The notes under the pieces are model-generated. The model saw nothing but the letters and a program-made list of their open reading frames with translations. It was not told the DNA's origin and made no database searches. 64,000 nt of DNA, taken from contig JACPFF010000006.1 in assembly GCA_016183065.1 (NCBI GenBank), positions 299,629-363,628 on the forward strand, written 5' to 3'. The position numbers and the translations under genes are program-made. The DNA is from Deltaproteobacteria bacterium. Lineage in GTDB: Bacteria > UBA10199 > GCA-002796325 > JACPFF01. Of the stretch, positions 7,990-15,921 are shown piece by piece; the stretch's first letter is position 1; every line of letters starts with the position of its first letter.

Positions 7990-9368
7990 TGGCATCGCGA
8001 CTCCTCTGTATTCAAGACGAAGGTGCGGACACACTGGCCGTTCATGCCCTGTTGGGACAGGGGGGATGGACGGTAAAGACAGCCGGGCCACACGATTACG
8101 AGACCCTGCTCCGGTTGGATGTCCCGGACTGTGTGGTGATTCTTGTCCAACAGCGTGAGGTGAATGTCCTGCAGATGCTGGAGGCCATCCACGACATCGA
8201 TGAACATCTCCCGGTGATCATCGTCCTGGTGCAGCCGGGGGTCCTGCAGGACGTCGTGCAATTCATGAAGGCCGGTGCGCACGATGTCGTCGTCTGGCCG
8301 ACCGAAACGCCGCATTTCTTGCGTATGGTCGAACATGCGATCCATCTCTATCACCTGACCAAGCGGGTGTTCTTGTTGGAAAATCAGGTGGGGGGGTGGC
8401 GCGGACGTTTTGACGAGCTGATTGGCCAGGGGGCCAAGATGCAGGAAGTGTTTCAGATGATTCACACGGTCGCGTCCAGTAATGCCACCGTGTTGATTAC
8501 GGGAGAATCGGGGACGGGGAAGGAATTGGTGGCACGGGCCATCCACCGGCGGAGTCAGCGCGGGAAGAACCCGTTCATGGATCTCAACTGCGGGGCCATT
8601 CCGCGCGAGCTCCTCGAGAATGAGCTGTTCGGTCATGAGCGGGGGGCCTTTACGGGGGCCGAGCGGCGCTATTTGGGGTGTTGCGAACGTGCCGACGGCG
8701 GAACCCTTTTTCTGGACGAAATCTGCGAGATGGAACCGACCCTGCAGGTGAAAATTTTGCGATTGTTGCAGGAGCGGACCTATACGCGGGTCGGCGGGAC
8801 GGAGCGCCTCTCGGCCGATCTCCGTTTCATTGCGGCAACCAACCGCAACATCCACGAAGAGGTTGAAAAGGGACGATTCCGGGAGGATCTCTACTACCGG
8901 CTCAATGTGGTGCCAATTCATTTGCCGGCGCTGCGCGATCGACCGGAAGATATCCCGATCCTGGCGCGGTGGTTTCTGGAGCGCTTTGCCCAGAAACTGG
9001 AAAAGCCCTTCATCGAGTTCGCGCCCGATGTCTTGGAGCTTCTGGTCAGCTATCAATGGCCGGGCAACGTCCGCGAACTCGAAAACGTCATTGAGCGGAT
9101 GGTCGTACTCAACAATGACACGCGCGTCCGGATGAAGCATCTGCCGCCGCATATTCGCAAGGCGCAACGGCGCGGGGATCGTCTCCGTCATCCGGCACAG
9201 GTCGCGGTCGACGCCCAGTCGATCTTGCCGCTCGATCTCGTCGAAAAATATGCTATCGAGTCGGCGCTGGAGAAATGTGTGGGGAATGTGAGCGAGGCCG
9301 CAAAACGGCTCAAGATCGGTCAGGCCACGCTCTACCGGAAGATCCGGCAATACGGTCTACGGAATTAG
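7989..9368 (+). CDS. Sigma54-type AAA+ activator 3 with degenerate receiver
   Basis: 459 residues, translationally coupled to regulator 2 (TAATG at 7987-7991). The N-terminal 130 residues fold-align with a receiver but lack its chemistry: the acidic pair is reduced (LLCIQDEG), the phospho-acceptor position aligns to Leu in DCVVILVQQREV, and the conserved Lys segment reads VVVWPTETP. The AAA+ domain is intact: GESGTGKE (about 172), canonical ERGAFTGAE (about 219), and R-finger region FREDLYYRLNVVP. The Fis helix-turn-helix reads GNVSEAAKRLKIGQATLYRK. This suggests an activator controlled by ligand, partner protein or dimerisation with a sister regulator rather than by phosphorylation. Confidence 0.92.
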   Translation: MASRLLCIQDEGADTLAVHALLGQGGWTVKTAGPHDYETLLRLDVPDCVVILVQQREVNVLQMLEAIHDIDEHLPVIIVLVQPGVLQDVVQFMKAGAHDVVVWPTETPHFLRMVEHAIHLYHLTKRVFLLENQVGGWRGRFDELIGQGAKMQEVFQMIHTVASSNATVLITGESGTGKELVARAIHRRSQRGKNPFMDLNCGAIPRELLENELFGHERGAFTGAERRYLGCCERADGGTLFLDEICEMEPTLQVKILRLLQERTYTRVGGTERLSADLRFIAATNRNIHEEVEKGRFREDLYYRLNVVPIHLPALRDRPEDIPILARWFLERFAQKLEKPFIEFAPDVLELLVSYQWPGNVRELENVIERMVVLNNDTRVRMKHLPPHIRKAQRRGDRLRHPAQVAVDAQSILPLDLVEKYAIESALEKCVGNVSEAAKRLKIGQATLYRKIRQYGLRN

Positions 9369-9613
9369 TGGGGCCCCACGACCCAGCGCGCCCCGCGCGC
9401 GAGAGGGGGGGACCCAACGGGCTGTGCCCGTTGGGGGGGCGACGACCGAGTCCGGGGACCCAGCGAAGCTGGGTGGACGAGGAAGTCCCCGGAGGCGGAG
9501 CCGCAGGGGACGTGAGCCCCTGTGTGTGCAGTTCCCCAGCGCGCCCCGCGCGCGAGAGGGGGGGACCCAACGGGCTGTGCCCGTTGGGGGGGCGACGTGA
9601 GCCCCTCCAATAG
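9369..9613. repeat. Modular GC-rich intergenic repeat, copy R3 (double)
   Basis: Begins with the perfect palindrome GTGGGGCCCCAC immediately after the stop of regulator 3. It carries two GCGCGC arms and two copies of the stem CCCAACGGGCTGTGCCCGTTGGG (about 9411 and 9568). Between them are the stem CCCAGCGAAGCTGGG and the block GTCCCCGGAGGCGGAGCCGC. It ends GAGCCCCTCCAATAG. Orientation is opposite to R1. Confidence 0.92.
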
Positions 9614-9652
9614 TCGGGGATCTTCCGATGGCGTATCGCAACGGAGGGGATC

Positions 9653-9991
9653 ATGGATATCCAGGTGGTCAATCGCGGCGTCGTCTCGGTCATTCGTTGC
9701 CAGGGGAGTCTTGATGCCCAGACAGTCGGCCAATTCAAGAAATCCGTGACCCCAATCATGGCAGGGGATGCGGCACGGTTGATCCTCGACGGGACGGCCC
9801 TAACCTTTATCGACAGCATGGGGCTGGGGGTCCTCATTTCCATGATGCGGCGCCTGCGCGAACGCAAAGGAGAACTCAAGATGGCGGCATTGACGCCGGA
9901 CGTGCAATCCATTTTTGAGATCACCCGGTTGAACCGACTCTTCGACATCTGTCCCACCGTGGATGTTGCAGCACAACGTTTCGCCTCGTGA
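9653..9991 (+). CDS. STAS-domain anti-sigma factor antagonist (RsbV/SpoIIAA type)
   Basis: 112 residues, a single STAS domain. A clear ribosome site (CGGAGGGGATC) precedes ATG 9653. The conserved phosphorylation segment reads FIDSMGLGVL with the Ser at about residue 55. In partner switching, the unphosphorylated form binds the anti-sigma ATPase and frees its target; phosphorylation by the ATPase reverses this and a PP2C phosphatase reactivates it. Both other partners are encoded next (10158-11829), with repeat R4 between. No sigma factor gene is adjacent. Confidence 0.92.
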   Translation: MDIQVVNRGVVSVIRCQGSLDAQTVGQFKKSVTPIMAGDAARLILDGTALTFIDSMGLGVLISMMRRLRERKGELKMAALTPDVQSIFEITRLNRLFDICPTVDVAAQRFAS

Positions 9992-10148
9992 GTGGGGCCC
10001 CACGACCCAGCGCGCGAGAGGGGGGGACCCAACGGGCTGTGCCCGTTGGGGGGGCAGTGGCGACGACCGAGTCCGGGGACCCAGCGAAGCTGGGTGGACG
10101 AGGAAGTCCCCGGAGGCGGAGCCGCAGGGGACGTGAGCCCCTCCAATA
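9992..10148. repeat. Modular GC-rich intergenic repeat, copy R4
   Basis: Same orientation as R3. Order: GTGGGGCCCCAC palindrome, short GCGCGAGAGGGGGGG arm, stem CCCAACGGGCTGTGCCCGTTGGG, CAGTGGCGACGACCGAGTCC, stem CCCAGCGAAGCTGGG, GGAAGTCCCCGGAGGCGGAG, and end GAGCCCCTCCAATA. It starts directly after the STAS gene stop and ends about 10 nt before the next start, so the repeat sits inside the apparent operon. Confidence 0.92.
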
Positions 10149-10157
10149 AAGGAACCG

Positions 10158-10571
10158 ATGAGCGGTGGACGGTGGCAGTTTGCCATCCAGAATGATCTCC
10201 GCTATGTGGCCTGGCTGCGATCCTTTTTCCCCGCGGCTGTCCGGGTGGCCGACATTCCGCTCAGCGCGAGGGGCTGCTGGCAATGCACGCTGGTACTCGT
10301 TGAGGCCGTCAACAACGCCGTGTTACACGGTCACCGTGGGGATCACTCTCCATGGATCACGATGACCCTGGTGTTGAGACCGAAGCGTGTGCAGATGACG
10401 GTGATGAATCCTGGCCCCCCATTTCGTCTCCCGCCGTCGCATCGAGTACCACCGCTCGAGCAGACGGACGGCCGCGGACTCTATCTGATCATGGAATATT
10501 GCCGGAGAGTCCGGTTGCGTCGGGTGCAGCGCCAGAATATATTGGAAATGACCTATGTCGAAACCGCCTGA
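10158..10571 (+). CDS. Anti-sigma-type HATPase_c (RsbW/SpoIIAB-like) protein
   Basis: 137 residues of the GHKL ATPase fold used by serine-kinase anti-sigma factors. The N-box reads LVEAVNNAVLHGHRG (about residues 47-61), followed by VMNPGPPF (G1-like) and GRGLYLIMEYCRRV (G2-like, about 107-120). It probably binds and phosphorylates the STAS protein encoded just upstream and sequesters either a sigma factor or another target when free. It overlaps the following phosphatase gene by 17 nt, so the two are coupled. It lacks extra domains. The identity of the sequestered target is unknown. Confidence 0.85.
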   Translation: MSGGRWQFAIQNDLRYVAWLRSFFPAAVRVADIPLSARGCWQCTLVLVEAVNNAVLHGHRGDHSPWITMTLVLRPKRVQMTVMNPGPPFRLPPSHRVPPLEQTDGRGLYLIMEYCRRVRLRRVQRQNILEMTYVETA

Positions 10572-11829
10572 GACGTTTCATCGCGATGCGCTGGCCGTTG
10601 TGCAGCGCTTGAGTCGTGCGATTGTGCGAGCGCCGCGCCTCGAGGATGTCTGTACGCAGATTCTGCACGAGGTGATGCGGCTCATTCCGGTCGCGAGTGC
10701 GTCGATTATGCAATACGAACCGCGGGATCGCACGCTCCGCATCGTGGCGGCCGTGGGAGTCAAGGCCGAGATTGCGCGCACCGTGCGGGTGCCTGTGGGG
10801 GCCGGGATCAGCGGGCAGGTCTTTGCTTCCTCGCAACCGCTCCTGGTGGACGATGTGCGACAGGTGCCCGGGGCCTCACGGCGGCGGCGGTACCGCGGGC
10901 GCTCCGTGATGGTGGCGCCGGTCTGCTCCGTACCGCTCACCATGGAAGGTCATCCGCTCGGCGTCATCAACATGACCGACAAGTGTGATGGGACGCCATT
11001 TACGCCGCAAGATTTGGCCTTGCTGCAAACGGTCGCCGACCAGGCTGCGGCCTTCATGCATCTCTGTGCCCTGGCCGATGAAGTCGCGCGTGCGCGTCAG
11101 ACCGCAGAGTCGCTGACCGTGGCGCGTGATATCCAGCAGGGACTTTTGCCTCGGGGCAAGATGCACCTTGCCGGGCTGGATGTCGCCGGGCGGTGCATCC
11201 CCTCGGCCAACGTGGGCGGGGACTACTTCGATGTCTTTCCTGCGCCGCGGACCGCCCCGGGCGTGGTCATTGCCGATGTGGCGGGGCATCACCTCGGTGC
11301 GGCGCTGACGATGGCCACGGTGCGTGCACTTCTCCGCGCAGAGATGGCGCAGGCCGAGACCGCGCTCTCCACGGTCTTGGCGCATCTCAATGGGCAACTC
11401 TTTGCCGATCTGAGCCGGGCGGAACAATTTCTTTCGATGGTGCTGGTCCGGTATCATGCCGGAACGCGACAATTGCGCTACGCCAGTGCCGGTCATCCCT
11501 TTCCCCTGTTGGTGCGCGGTGGACGGACACGGGTCCTGCGGGGAGCGCACGGCGGGGTCCTCGGGGTGTCGCGGGAGGAGTGCTTTCCCGAGGCGACGGT
11601 CACCCTCCAGCCGGGGGATGTCATCGTATTATTGACCGACGGGGTGGCCGGTGTCGAAAATCAGCGTGGAGAGGCCTTTGGAGAGGAACGAATCCGCCGT
11701 ACGGTAGGGCGGTGCGCCGGACAGCGCGCCATGGATGTGATGGACGCCCTCGAACGGGCCTTGCACGTCCACGCGGGAGGGGCGGCGTTCCGTGATGATG
11801 TCACCATGGTGGTCCTGAAGGTGCGCTGA
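10555..11829 (+). CDS. GAF domain PP2C-type (SpoIIE/RsbU-like) serine phosphatase
   Basis: 424 residues. N-terminal GAF sensor domain (about 20-170, ending with LGVINMTDK and DLALLQTVADQAAAFM), a linker helix, then a PP2C/SpoIIE phosphatase domain (about 190-420). Metal-binding motifs are VGGDYFDVF, IADVAGHHLGAAL and LLTDGVAGVEN, with FRDDVTMVVLKVR at the end. It should dephosphorylate the STAS antagonist at 9653, completing a partner-switching module. It overlaps the ATPase gene upstream, and its stop TGA overlaps the folC start (TGATG). The GAF ligand is unknown. Confidence 0.92.
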   Translation: MSKPPETFHRDALAVVQRLSRAIVRAPRLEDVCTQILHEVMRLIPVASASIMQYEPRDRTLRIVAAVGVKAEIARTVRVPVGAGISGQVFASSQPLLVDDVRQVPGASRRRRYRGRSVMVAPVCSVPLTMEGHPLGVINMTDKCDGTPFTPQDLALLQTVADQAAAFMHLCALADEVARARQTAESLTVARDIQQGLLPRGKMHLAGLDVAGRCIPSANVGGDYFDVFPAPRTAPGVVIADVAGHHLGAALTMATVRALLRAEMAQAETALSTVLAHLNGQLFADLSRAEQFLSMVLVRYHAGTRQLRYASAGHPFPLLVRGGRTRVLRGAHGGVLGVSREECFPEATVTLQPGDVIVLLTDGVAGVENQRGEAFGEERIRRTVGRCAGQRAMDVMDALERALHVHAGGAAFRDDVTMVVLKVR

Positions 11830-13019
11830 TGGGATGGAGCTACGACCAATTTCTCGATACGCTCACTGCCCGGCAGGAACTGATCGTCCAATTGGGGCTG
11901 GAGCGGATGGTCGCGGCCTCCGCACGATTGCGCCATCCGGAGCACCGTCTGCCGCCGGTGATCCATGTGGCCGGGACAAATGGGAAAGGCTCGACCATTG
12001 CCTTTCTCCGATCGTTGCTGGGATCCCCCCACTGCCGTGTGGCCACCTATACGTCCCCGCACTTGTGCGACCTGCGTGAACGGATGCAGTGTGACGGGAT
12101 TTCCATTTCCCCCGAGGAGATCGCGCAGATTGGTGAAGAAGTCGCATGCCGGTGTCACGATATTCCACTGACCTACTTTGAATATCTCACCCTGATTGCC
12201 TTCCAATGGATGACGCGGGATCGGTGCGATTGCCTCCTGTGCGAAACAGGACTCGGTGGTCGCCTGGACGCGACGAACATTGTGCAACCCGTGCTGACGG
12301 TCTTGACGCCGATTGCACAGGATCACGCGGCCCAACTCGGCACCACGCTCGTGGAGATCGCGCGGGAAAAATGCGGGATTGTAAAGCCGGGGATTCCGGT
12401 CGTGAGTGCCCCGCAGAGAGACACCGTGCGGGAGTGCATTCGCGCAGCGAGTGCCAGCCGGGAGGCCACAGTCTTGTGGGCTGTACCGGTTCCGGCCTCG
12501 GTACCACTCGGCCTGGCGGGTGCGCACCAGCGGATCAATGCGGGGGTCGCGATGGCCGCCGCGCAGTGGCTGCGTGGCGCGGGCTGGAACGTCGCTTCTC
12601 CCGGTGTCTTGGGCGCCACGCGCTGGGATGGGCGTTGCGAATGGCTTTCGACAACGCCTCCCATCCTCTATGATGTCGCCCACAATCCGCACGGCATGGC
12701 CGCAGTGATAGACTACCTCCGCACCATCGTGGCAGGACGCCCGGTGACGGTCTATCTCGGGTCGATGCGTGACAAGCCGATCGCAGAGATGGTCGCAGTG
12801 CTGGTCCCCTTCGTCGATCAGGTGGTGGCGGTTGCGCTCCCGTCCGCGCGCGCGATCGACGCGGAGGCCCTGGCGGCGCTGGTGCGAGAGCATGGATGTG
12901 CTGCCGACGTCTGTTCGTTGGACGGGCTGCCGGAGCGCCTGCAGCGTGCGGACTCTGCGCGCTGTCATCTCGTGACCGGCACGCATCAGCTCTATGCCGT
13001 GGCGAGGAGTGCGGTATAG
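11829..13019 (+). CDS. folC: Folylpolyglutamate synthase / dihydrofolate synthase
   Basis: Mur-ligase-type enzyme adding glutamate to folates (and possibly to dihydropteroate). 396 residues, slightly short for the family. Motifs: P-loop HVAGTNGKGST at about 48-58, YTSPHLCDLRERM, TYFEYLTLIAF, CETGLGGRLDATN, and LTPIAQDHAAQLG. The C-terminal ligase domain includes DVAHNPHGM at about 281. The start overlaps the upstream phosphatase stop. The 3' end overlaps convergent coaE by 28 nt. Whether it also has the dihydrofolate synthase activity cannot be told from sequence alone. Confidence 0.93.
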   Translation: MGWSYDQFLDTLTARQELIVQLGLERMVAASARLRHPEHRLPPVIHVAGTNGKGSTIAFLRSLLGSPHCRVATYTSPHLCDLRERMQCDGISISPEEIAQIGEEVACRCHDIPLTYFEYLTLIAFQWMTRDRCDCLLCETGLGGRLDATNIVQPVLTVLTPIAQDHAAQLGTTLVEIAREKCGIVKPGIPVVSAPQRDTVRECIRAASASREATVLWAVPVPASVPLGLAGAHQRINAGVAMAAAQWLRGAGWNVASPGVLGATRWDGRCEWLSTTPPILYDVAHNPHGMAAVIDYLRTIVAGRPVTVYLGSMRDKPIAEMVAVLVPFVDQVVAVALPSARAIDAEALAALVREHGCAADVCSLDGLPERLQRADSARCHLVTGTHQLYAVARSAV

Positions 13020-13591
13020 ACTTGTGCGACCTGCGCCTGCGTGGCGGAGAGCGCTCCCGAGGTGTCGACCACAAAATCCGCAGCTGCTTTTTTCTGGTCG
13101 AGCGCCATTTGCGTCGCGATACGCTGCTCGGCCTCTGCTGCGGTGCAGTGATAGCGCGCCATGACGCGATGTCGCTGCGTGGCGTCGTCGCACACGGCAA
13201 CGACGATGGCATCGAAATCCCAGGGGAATCCCGATTCAAAGAGGAGGGGGATATCGTAGAGGATCAGCGATGCTCCATCGTGCTCGAGTCGCGCGCTCTC
13301 TTCACCGATGCATGTGCGCACCCGCGGATGGACGATCTGTTCGAGGTGATGGCGCGCAATGGCATTGGCAAAGACGATGTTTCCCAATGCCTCCCGGTCG
13401 ATGGTGCCCTGCGGGGTAGCGACCCGTGGGCCAAAACGTCGGAGGATCTTCTGTTGCAGGGCATGGTCGGTCTCGTAGAGTGCGTGCACGAGTTGATCGG
13501 CATCGAGGAGATGGGCCCCGAGTGCCACCAAATATCGACCGACGGTCGATTTGCCGGTCGCGAGTCCCCCGGTCAGGCCGACCCGTTTCAT
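12992..13591 (-). CDS. coaE: Dephospho-CoA kinase
   Basis: Last step of coenzyme A synthesis: ATP-dependent phosphorylation of the 3'-hydroxyl of dephospho-CoA. 199 residues, standard length. The P-loop GLTGGLATGKST is at residues 6-17, followed by LLDADQLVHALY, the HP segment in IVHPRVR, the signature DIPLLFESG and RIATQM with the base-binding arginine region. It overlaps folC at the 3' ends and its start overlaps the stop of the next upstream gene (ATGA at 13588-13591), forming a small minus-strand operon. Confidence 0.95.
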   Translation of the reverse strand: MKRVGLTGGLATGKSTVGRYLVALGAHLLDADQLVHALYETDHALQQKILRRFGPRVATPQGTIDREALGNIVFANAIARHHLEQIVHPRVRTCIGEESARLEHDGASLILYDIPLLFESGFPWDFDAIVVAVCDDATQRHRVMARYHCTAAEAEQRIATQMALDQKKAAADFVVDTSGALSATQAQVAQVYTALLATA

Positions 13592-14085
13592 GGATCGGTC
13601 TCGGGAGGGGATGACGAGGGAGACGTATCCGCCGATGGGGGTGGCTGGTGTGCGGTTTTGAGGAGGAGAATGAAATCAAGGAGTGGATGGACGGCCTTTT
13701 CGCGGAACGCGGCAATTTCCCCGACCAGATGCCCAATGACCGCGGCATCCTTGGCGATGATGAGGCGACGCAGACGCTCCGTGACCTCTTGCCATTCCGG
13801 AGCCAGTCGCTCATGGGTGATCCGGACTTCGGGGTGTTCGAGCGATTGTTTGTGCATCTCCCACGCCAGGGACCGCGCCATGTCGGCTTCGGTCCATGTG
13901 GTGGTAAGGGCCTTGTGGGTATCGATCAGTTTTTGATAGAGCGCGGGGCGTACCGACCCCAAGACCTCGGCCTCCAAAAATTTTTCCAGAGCCTCGGCCA
14001 GACGCAACTCGCGGAGCAACTGGTCTCCTGCCGCTTCCAGGGCATCGGCGTCACACGAACGTGCTGCATCAATGGTCGTCATCAT
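13588..14085 (-). CDS. Small helical protein of unknown function (TPR-like)
   Basis: I do not recognise a family. The most plausible start is the ATG pair at 14085/14082 (MMTTIDAARSC), giving about 165 residues; a longer frame would run into repeat copy R5. The protein is predicted almost entirely helical, with an N-terminal helix-turn-helix of tetratricopeptide flavour (AAGDQLLRELRLAEALEKF) and a Pro/Ser-rich tail (PPPSADTSPSSSPPETDP). No signal peptide or membrane segment. Its stop overlaps the coaE start, so it is co-transcribed with coaE. Confidence 0.65.
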   Translation of the reverse strand: MMTTIDAARSCDADALEAAGDQLLRELRLAEALEKFLEAEVLGSVRPALYQKLIDTHKALTTTWTEADMARSLAWEMHKQSLEHPEVRITHERLAPEWQEVTERLRRLIIAKDAAVIGHLVGEIAAFREKAVHPLLDFILLLKTAHQPPPSADTSPSSSPPETDP

Positions 14086-14125
14086 CGAGGACCGCACCGT
14101 AATGGAATGGTCTGGCGTCGTCAAC

Positions 14126-14295
14126 GGGGGCAGTGGCGACGACCGAGTCCTGGCCCCCGCCAGCGCGCACCGCGCGCGAGAGGGGGGGCAGTGGCGACGA
14201 CCGAGTCCTGGCCCCCGCCAGCGCGCACCGCGCGCGAGAGGGGGGGACCCAACGGGCTTTGCCCGTTGGGGGGGCGACGTGAGCCCCTGTAATAG
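14126..14295. repeat. Modular GC-rich intergenic repeat, copy R5, with internal tandem duplication
   Basis: Orientation as R3. A 58-bp unit that begins CAGTGGCGACGACCGAGTCC and ends CGCGCGAGAGGGGGGG is present twice in perfect tandem (14131-14188 and 14189-14246). Then come the stem CCCAACGGGCTTTGCCCGTTGGG and the end GAGCCCCTGTAATAG. It fills the gap between two minus-strand genes. Confidence 0.92.
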
Positions 14296-14308
14296 TGGCA
14301 CGCAGATC

Positions 14309-15010
14309 CTACATCCAGCGAATGAGGATGAATCCGCCAATGAGGAGCGCAAAAAAGAGGAGCATGCAGAGATTGAAATACCGGTCGATCAGTGCCCGAA
14401 TCCGTCCCCCAAAAGAGCGGATCAGGAGCGCGACGGCAAAAAATCGGCCCCCCCGGCCGATGACGGATGCCAGCAGAAATGTCGGCATGGAAATTTCGCA
14501 GTATCCCGCGGCAATAGTGAAGATCTTGTAAGGGATCGGCGTGAGCGCTGCGCCGAGGACGGCCAGGAAGGCATTGTCGTGGTACATGGAGGTCACTTTC
14601 CAGAGGACGGCATTGCGATAGACCTGGTGTGAGCCAAAAAAAATCGGGGTCTGATCCGGCATCATGACGGGCCCTGCGTCTGGTGTCCCCAAAAACGTGC
14701 CGCTTCCGCTGAGACCGTCGACGATGACCCGCAGGATCACGGTCATGACATCCTGGAGGGCAAAACCGAGATAATAACCGATCACCCCGCCGAGCACCGA
14801 GCCGATCGTGCAGAGGAGGGCAAATTGCATGGCGCGCCCTGGCCGGCCAAACGTGAGGGCCATGAGGAGCGGATCCGGCGGCACCGGCAGGACACTTGCC
14901 TCGGCAATCGCAATACCGACGAGCGCCCGTCGGGCGCCACGGCGATCGGCCCACGAGAGGACCCAGTCATAGAGATGACGCATCACGCGCATGGCGGGCG
15001 CGTCTACCAT
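14309..15010 (-). CDS. YqaA family membrane protein (VTT/SNARE-associated domain)
   Basis: About 233 residues; a second ATG six codons in (MRVMRHLYDW) is an equally good start. It has the YqaA layout: YDWVLSWADRRGA, then a re-entrant segment AEASVLPVPPDPLLMAL, a glycine-rich helix (GSVLGGVIGYYLGF), FFGSHQVYRNAV, and ALTPIPYKIFTIAAG as the second conserved half, with a C-terminal membrane helix. The DedA/VTT superfamily includes lipid scramblases and flippases; YqaA itself is uncharacterised. Four to five membrane helices are likely. It is separated from the next gene downstream by repeat R5. Confidence 0.85.
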   Translation of the reverse strand: MVDAPAMRVMRHLYDWVLSWADRRGARRALVGIAIAEASVLPVPPDPLLMALTFGRPGRAMQFALLCTIGSVLGGVIGYYLGFALQDVMTVILRVIVDGLSGSGTFLGTPDAGPVMMPDQTPIFFGSHQVYRNAVLWKVTSMYHDNAFLAVLGAALTPIPYKIFTIAAGYCEISMPTFLLASVIGRGGRFFAVALLIRSFGGRIRALIDRYFNLCMLLFFALLIGGFILIRWM

Positions 15011-15067
15011 GTTTGCTCGCGGGTGTATATTCTGATGATGGGGACCTCGAAAAACCGTCCATCTGCC

Positions 15068-15838
15068 TCAGCGCCGCAGTGCGGCTGGGCCGTCGGGTGC
15101 CACGGTGGCGCTCGTGTCGATCTTGCCGAGAATGAGCATCATCATGAAACGCCCCACACCGAGAAGATTCTCGGCCGGCGGGCATTTGGCGGTCTCCTGC
15201 TGATAGAGCGGATGTCGTGAGGCCTCGGCGAGGAAGAGCGATTGCACATCGAGTCCGTAGGGAATGGCCATGAGATTCGTTTGAAACTTCCAGTCGAGAC
15301 GCATCGTCTCCCAGGCATCGGTGTCGCGTTCAAGATGGAGTTTCGAAAACCGGATCCAATGGATCGGCCAGCCATCCCACGCCTCCGCATCGCCATCCGC
15401 ATGTTGGAGATACGCTGCGCGCGGATTGTCGCGACACGCCTCCACGACCTCGCTCTCGGTCGCGCTGCTGCACCACTGCGTGGCCCGCTCCGTTGACACG
15501 GGCGTGATCTTTGGCGGGGCATCGGACTCTGGGACGGTAACAATCGAGTAATCAAAACCGCAGCCCTTCTTCTGCTGTGTGGCCGGTGGGCGGAATTCCA
15601 TCCGCATCTGGCGGAGTGTTGGGACCGTCTCCCTGGCAGACCGTTCCGCGACGAGGGTGAGCCTGAGCTCGGTCCCCTCCGCACAGTAAAAGTCCCCCTG
15701 AAAGAGTCGGGTCGGTTTCGCCCCCGCGATCGTGCACCGCACGGTCCCCGAATACGACGCCTCTTCCGTGCCGGCCAGTTTTTTGGCCGCGACCTGGAGA
15801 AAGCCGTCGATCAATCGTTCGTCACACGTGAGTGCCAT
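15068..15838 (-). CDS. Conserved-looking protein of unknown function
   Basis: 256 residues, not recognised. The frame is well kept and begins ATG at 15838 with GGCGGCG a few bases upstream. It has six cysteines (CDER near residue 5, RCTIAG, YCAEG, KKGCGF, QWCSS, EACRDN) and a seventh in KCPPAENL, which may suggest disulfides, yet no signal peptide is seen. Aromatic stretches (WDGWPIHWIRFSKLHLER) and a C-terminal hydrophobic segment (LLGVGRFMMMLILG) stand out. It lies between the YqaA gene and the divergent hemX/ccsA-hemA pair. Confidence 0.65.
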   Translation of the reverse strand: MALTCDERLIDGFLQVAAKKLAGTEEASYSGTVRCTIAGAKPTRLFQGDFYCAEGTELRLTLVAERSARETVPTLRQMRMEFRPPATQQKKGCGFDYSIVTVPESDAPPKITPVSTERATQWCSSATESEVVEACRDNPRAAYLQHADGDAEAWDGWPIHWIRFSKLHLERDTDAWETMRLDWKFQTNLMAIPYGLDVQSLFLAEASRHPLYQQETAKCPPAENLLGVGRFMMMLILGKIDTSATVAPDGPAALRR

Positions 15839-15921
15839 GACGCGCCGCCATAGAGAGCGTTCGCGCTGCCGTCAACACGCAGTGCGTTAAATTCGGAGGC
15901 CGACCACTGACCGCACCCCGC

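Noticed and set aside
9367-9613. Repeats R3/R4 as simple rho-independent terminators
   Set aside because: The stems are strong, but no T-run follows on either strand, and copies occur inside apparent operons.
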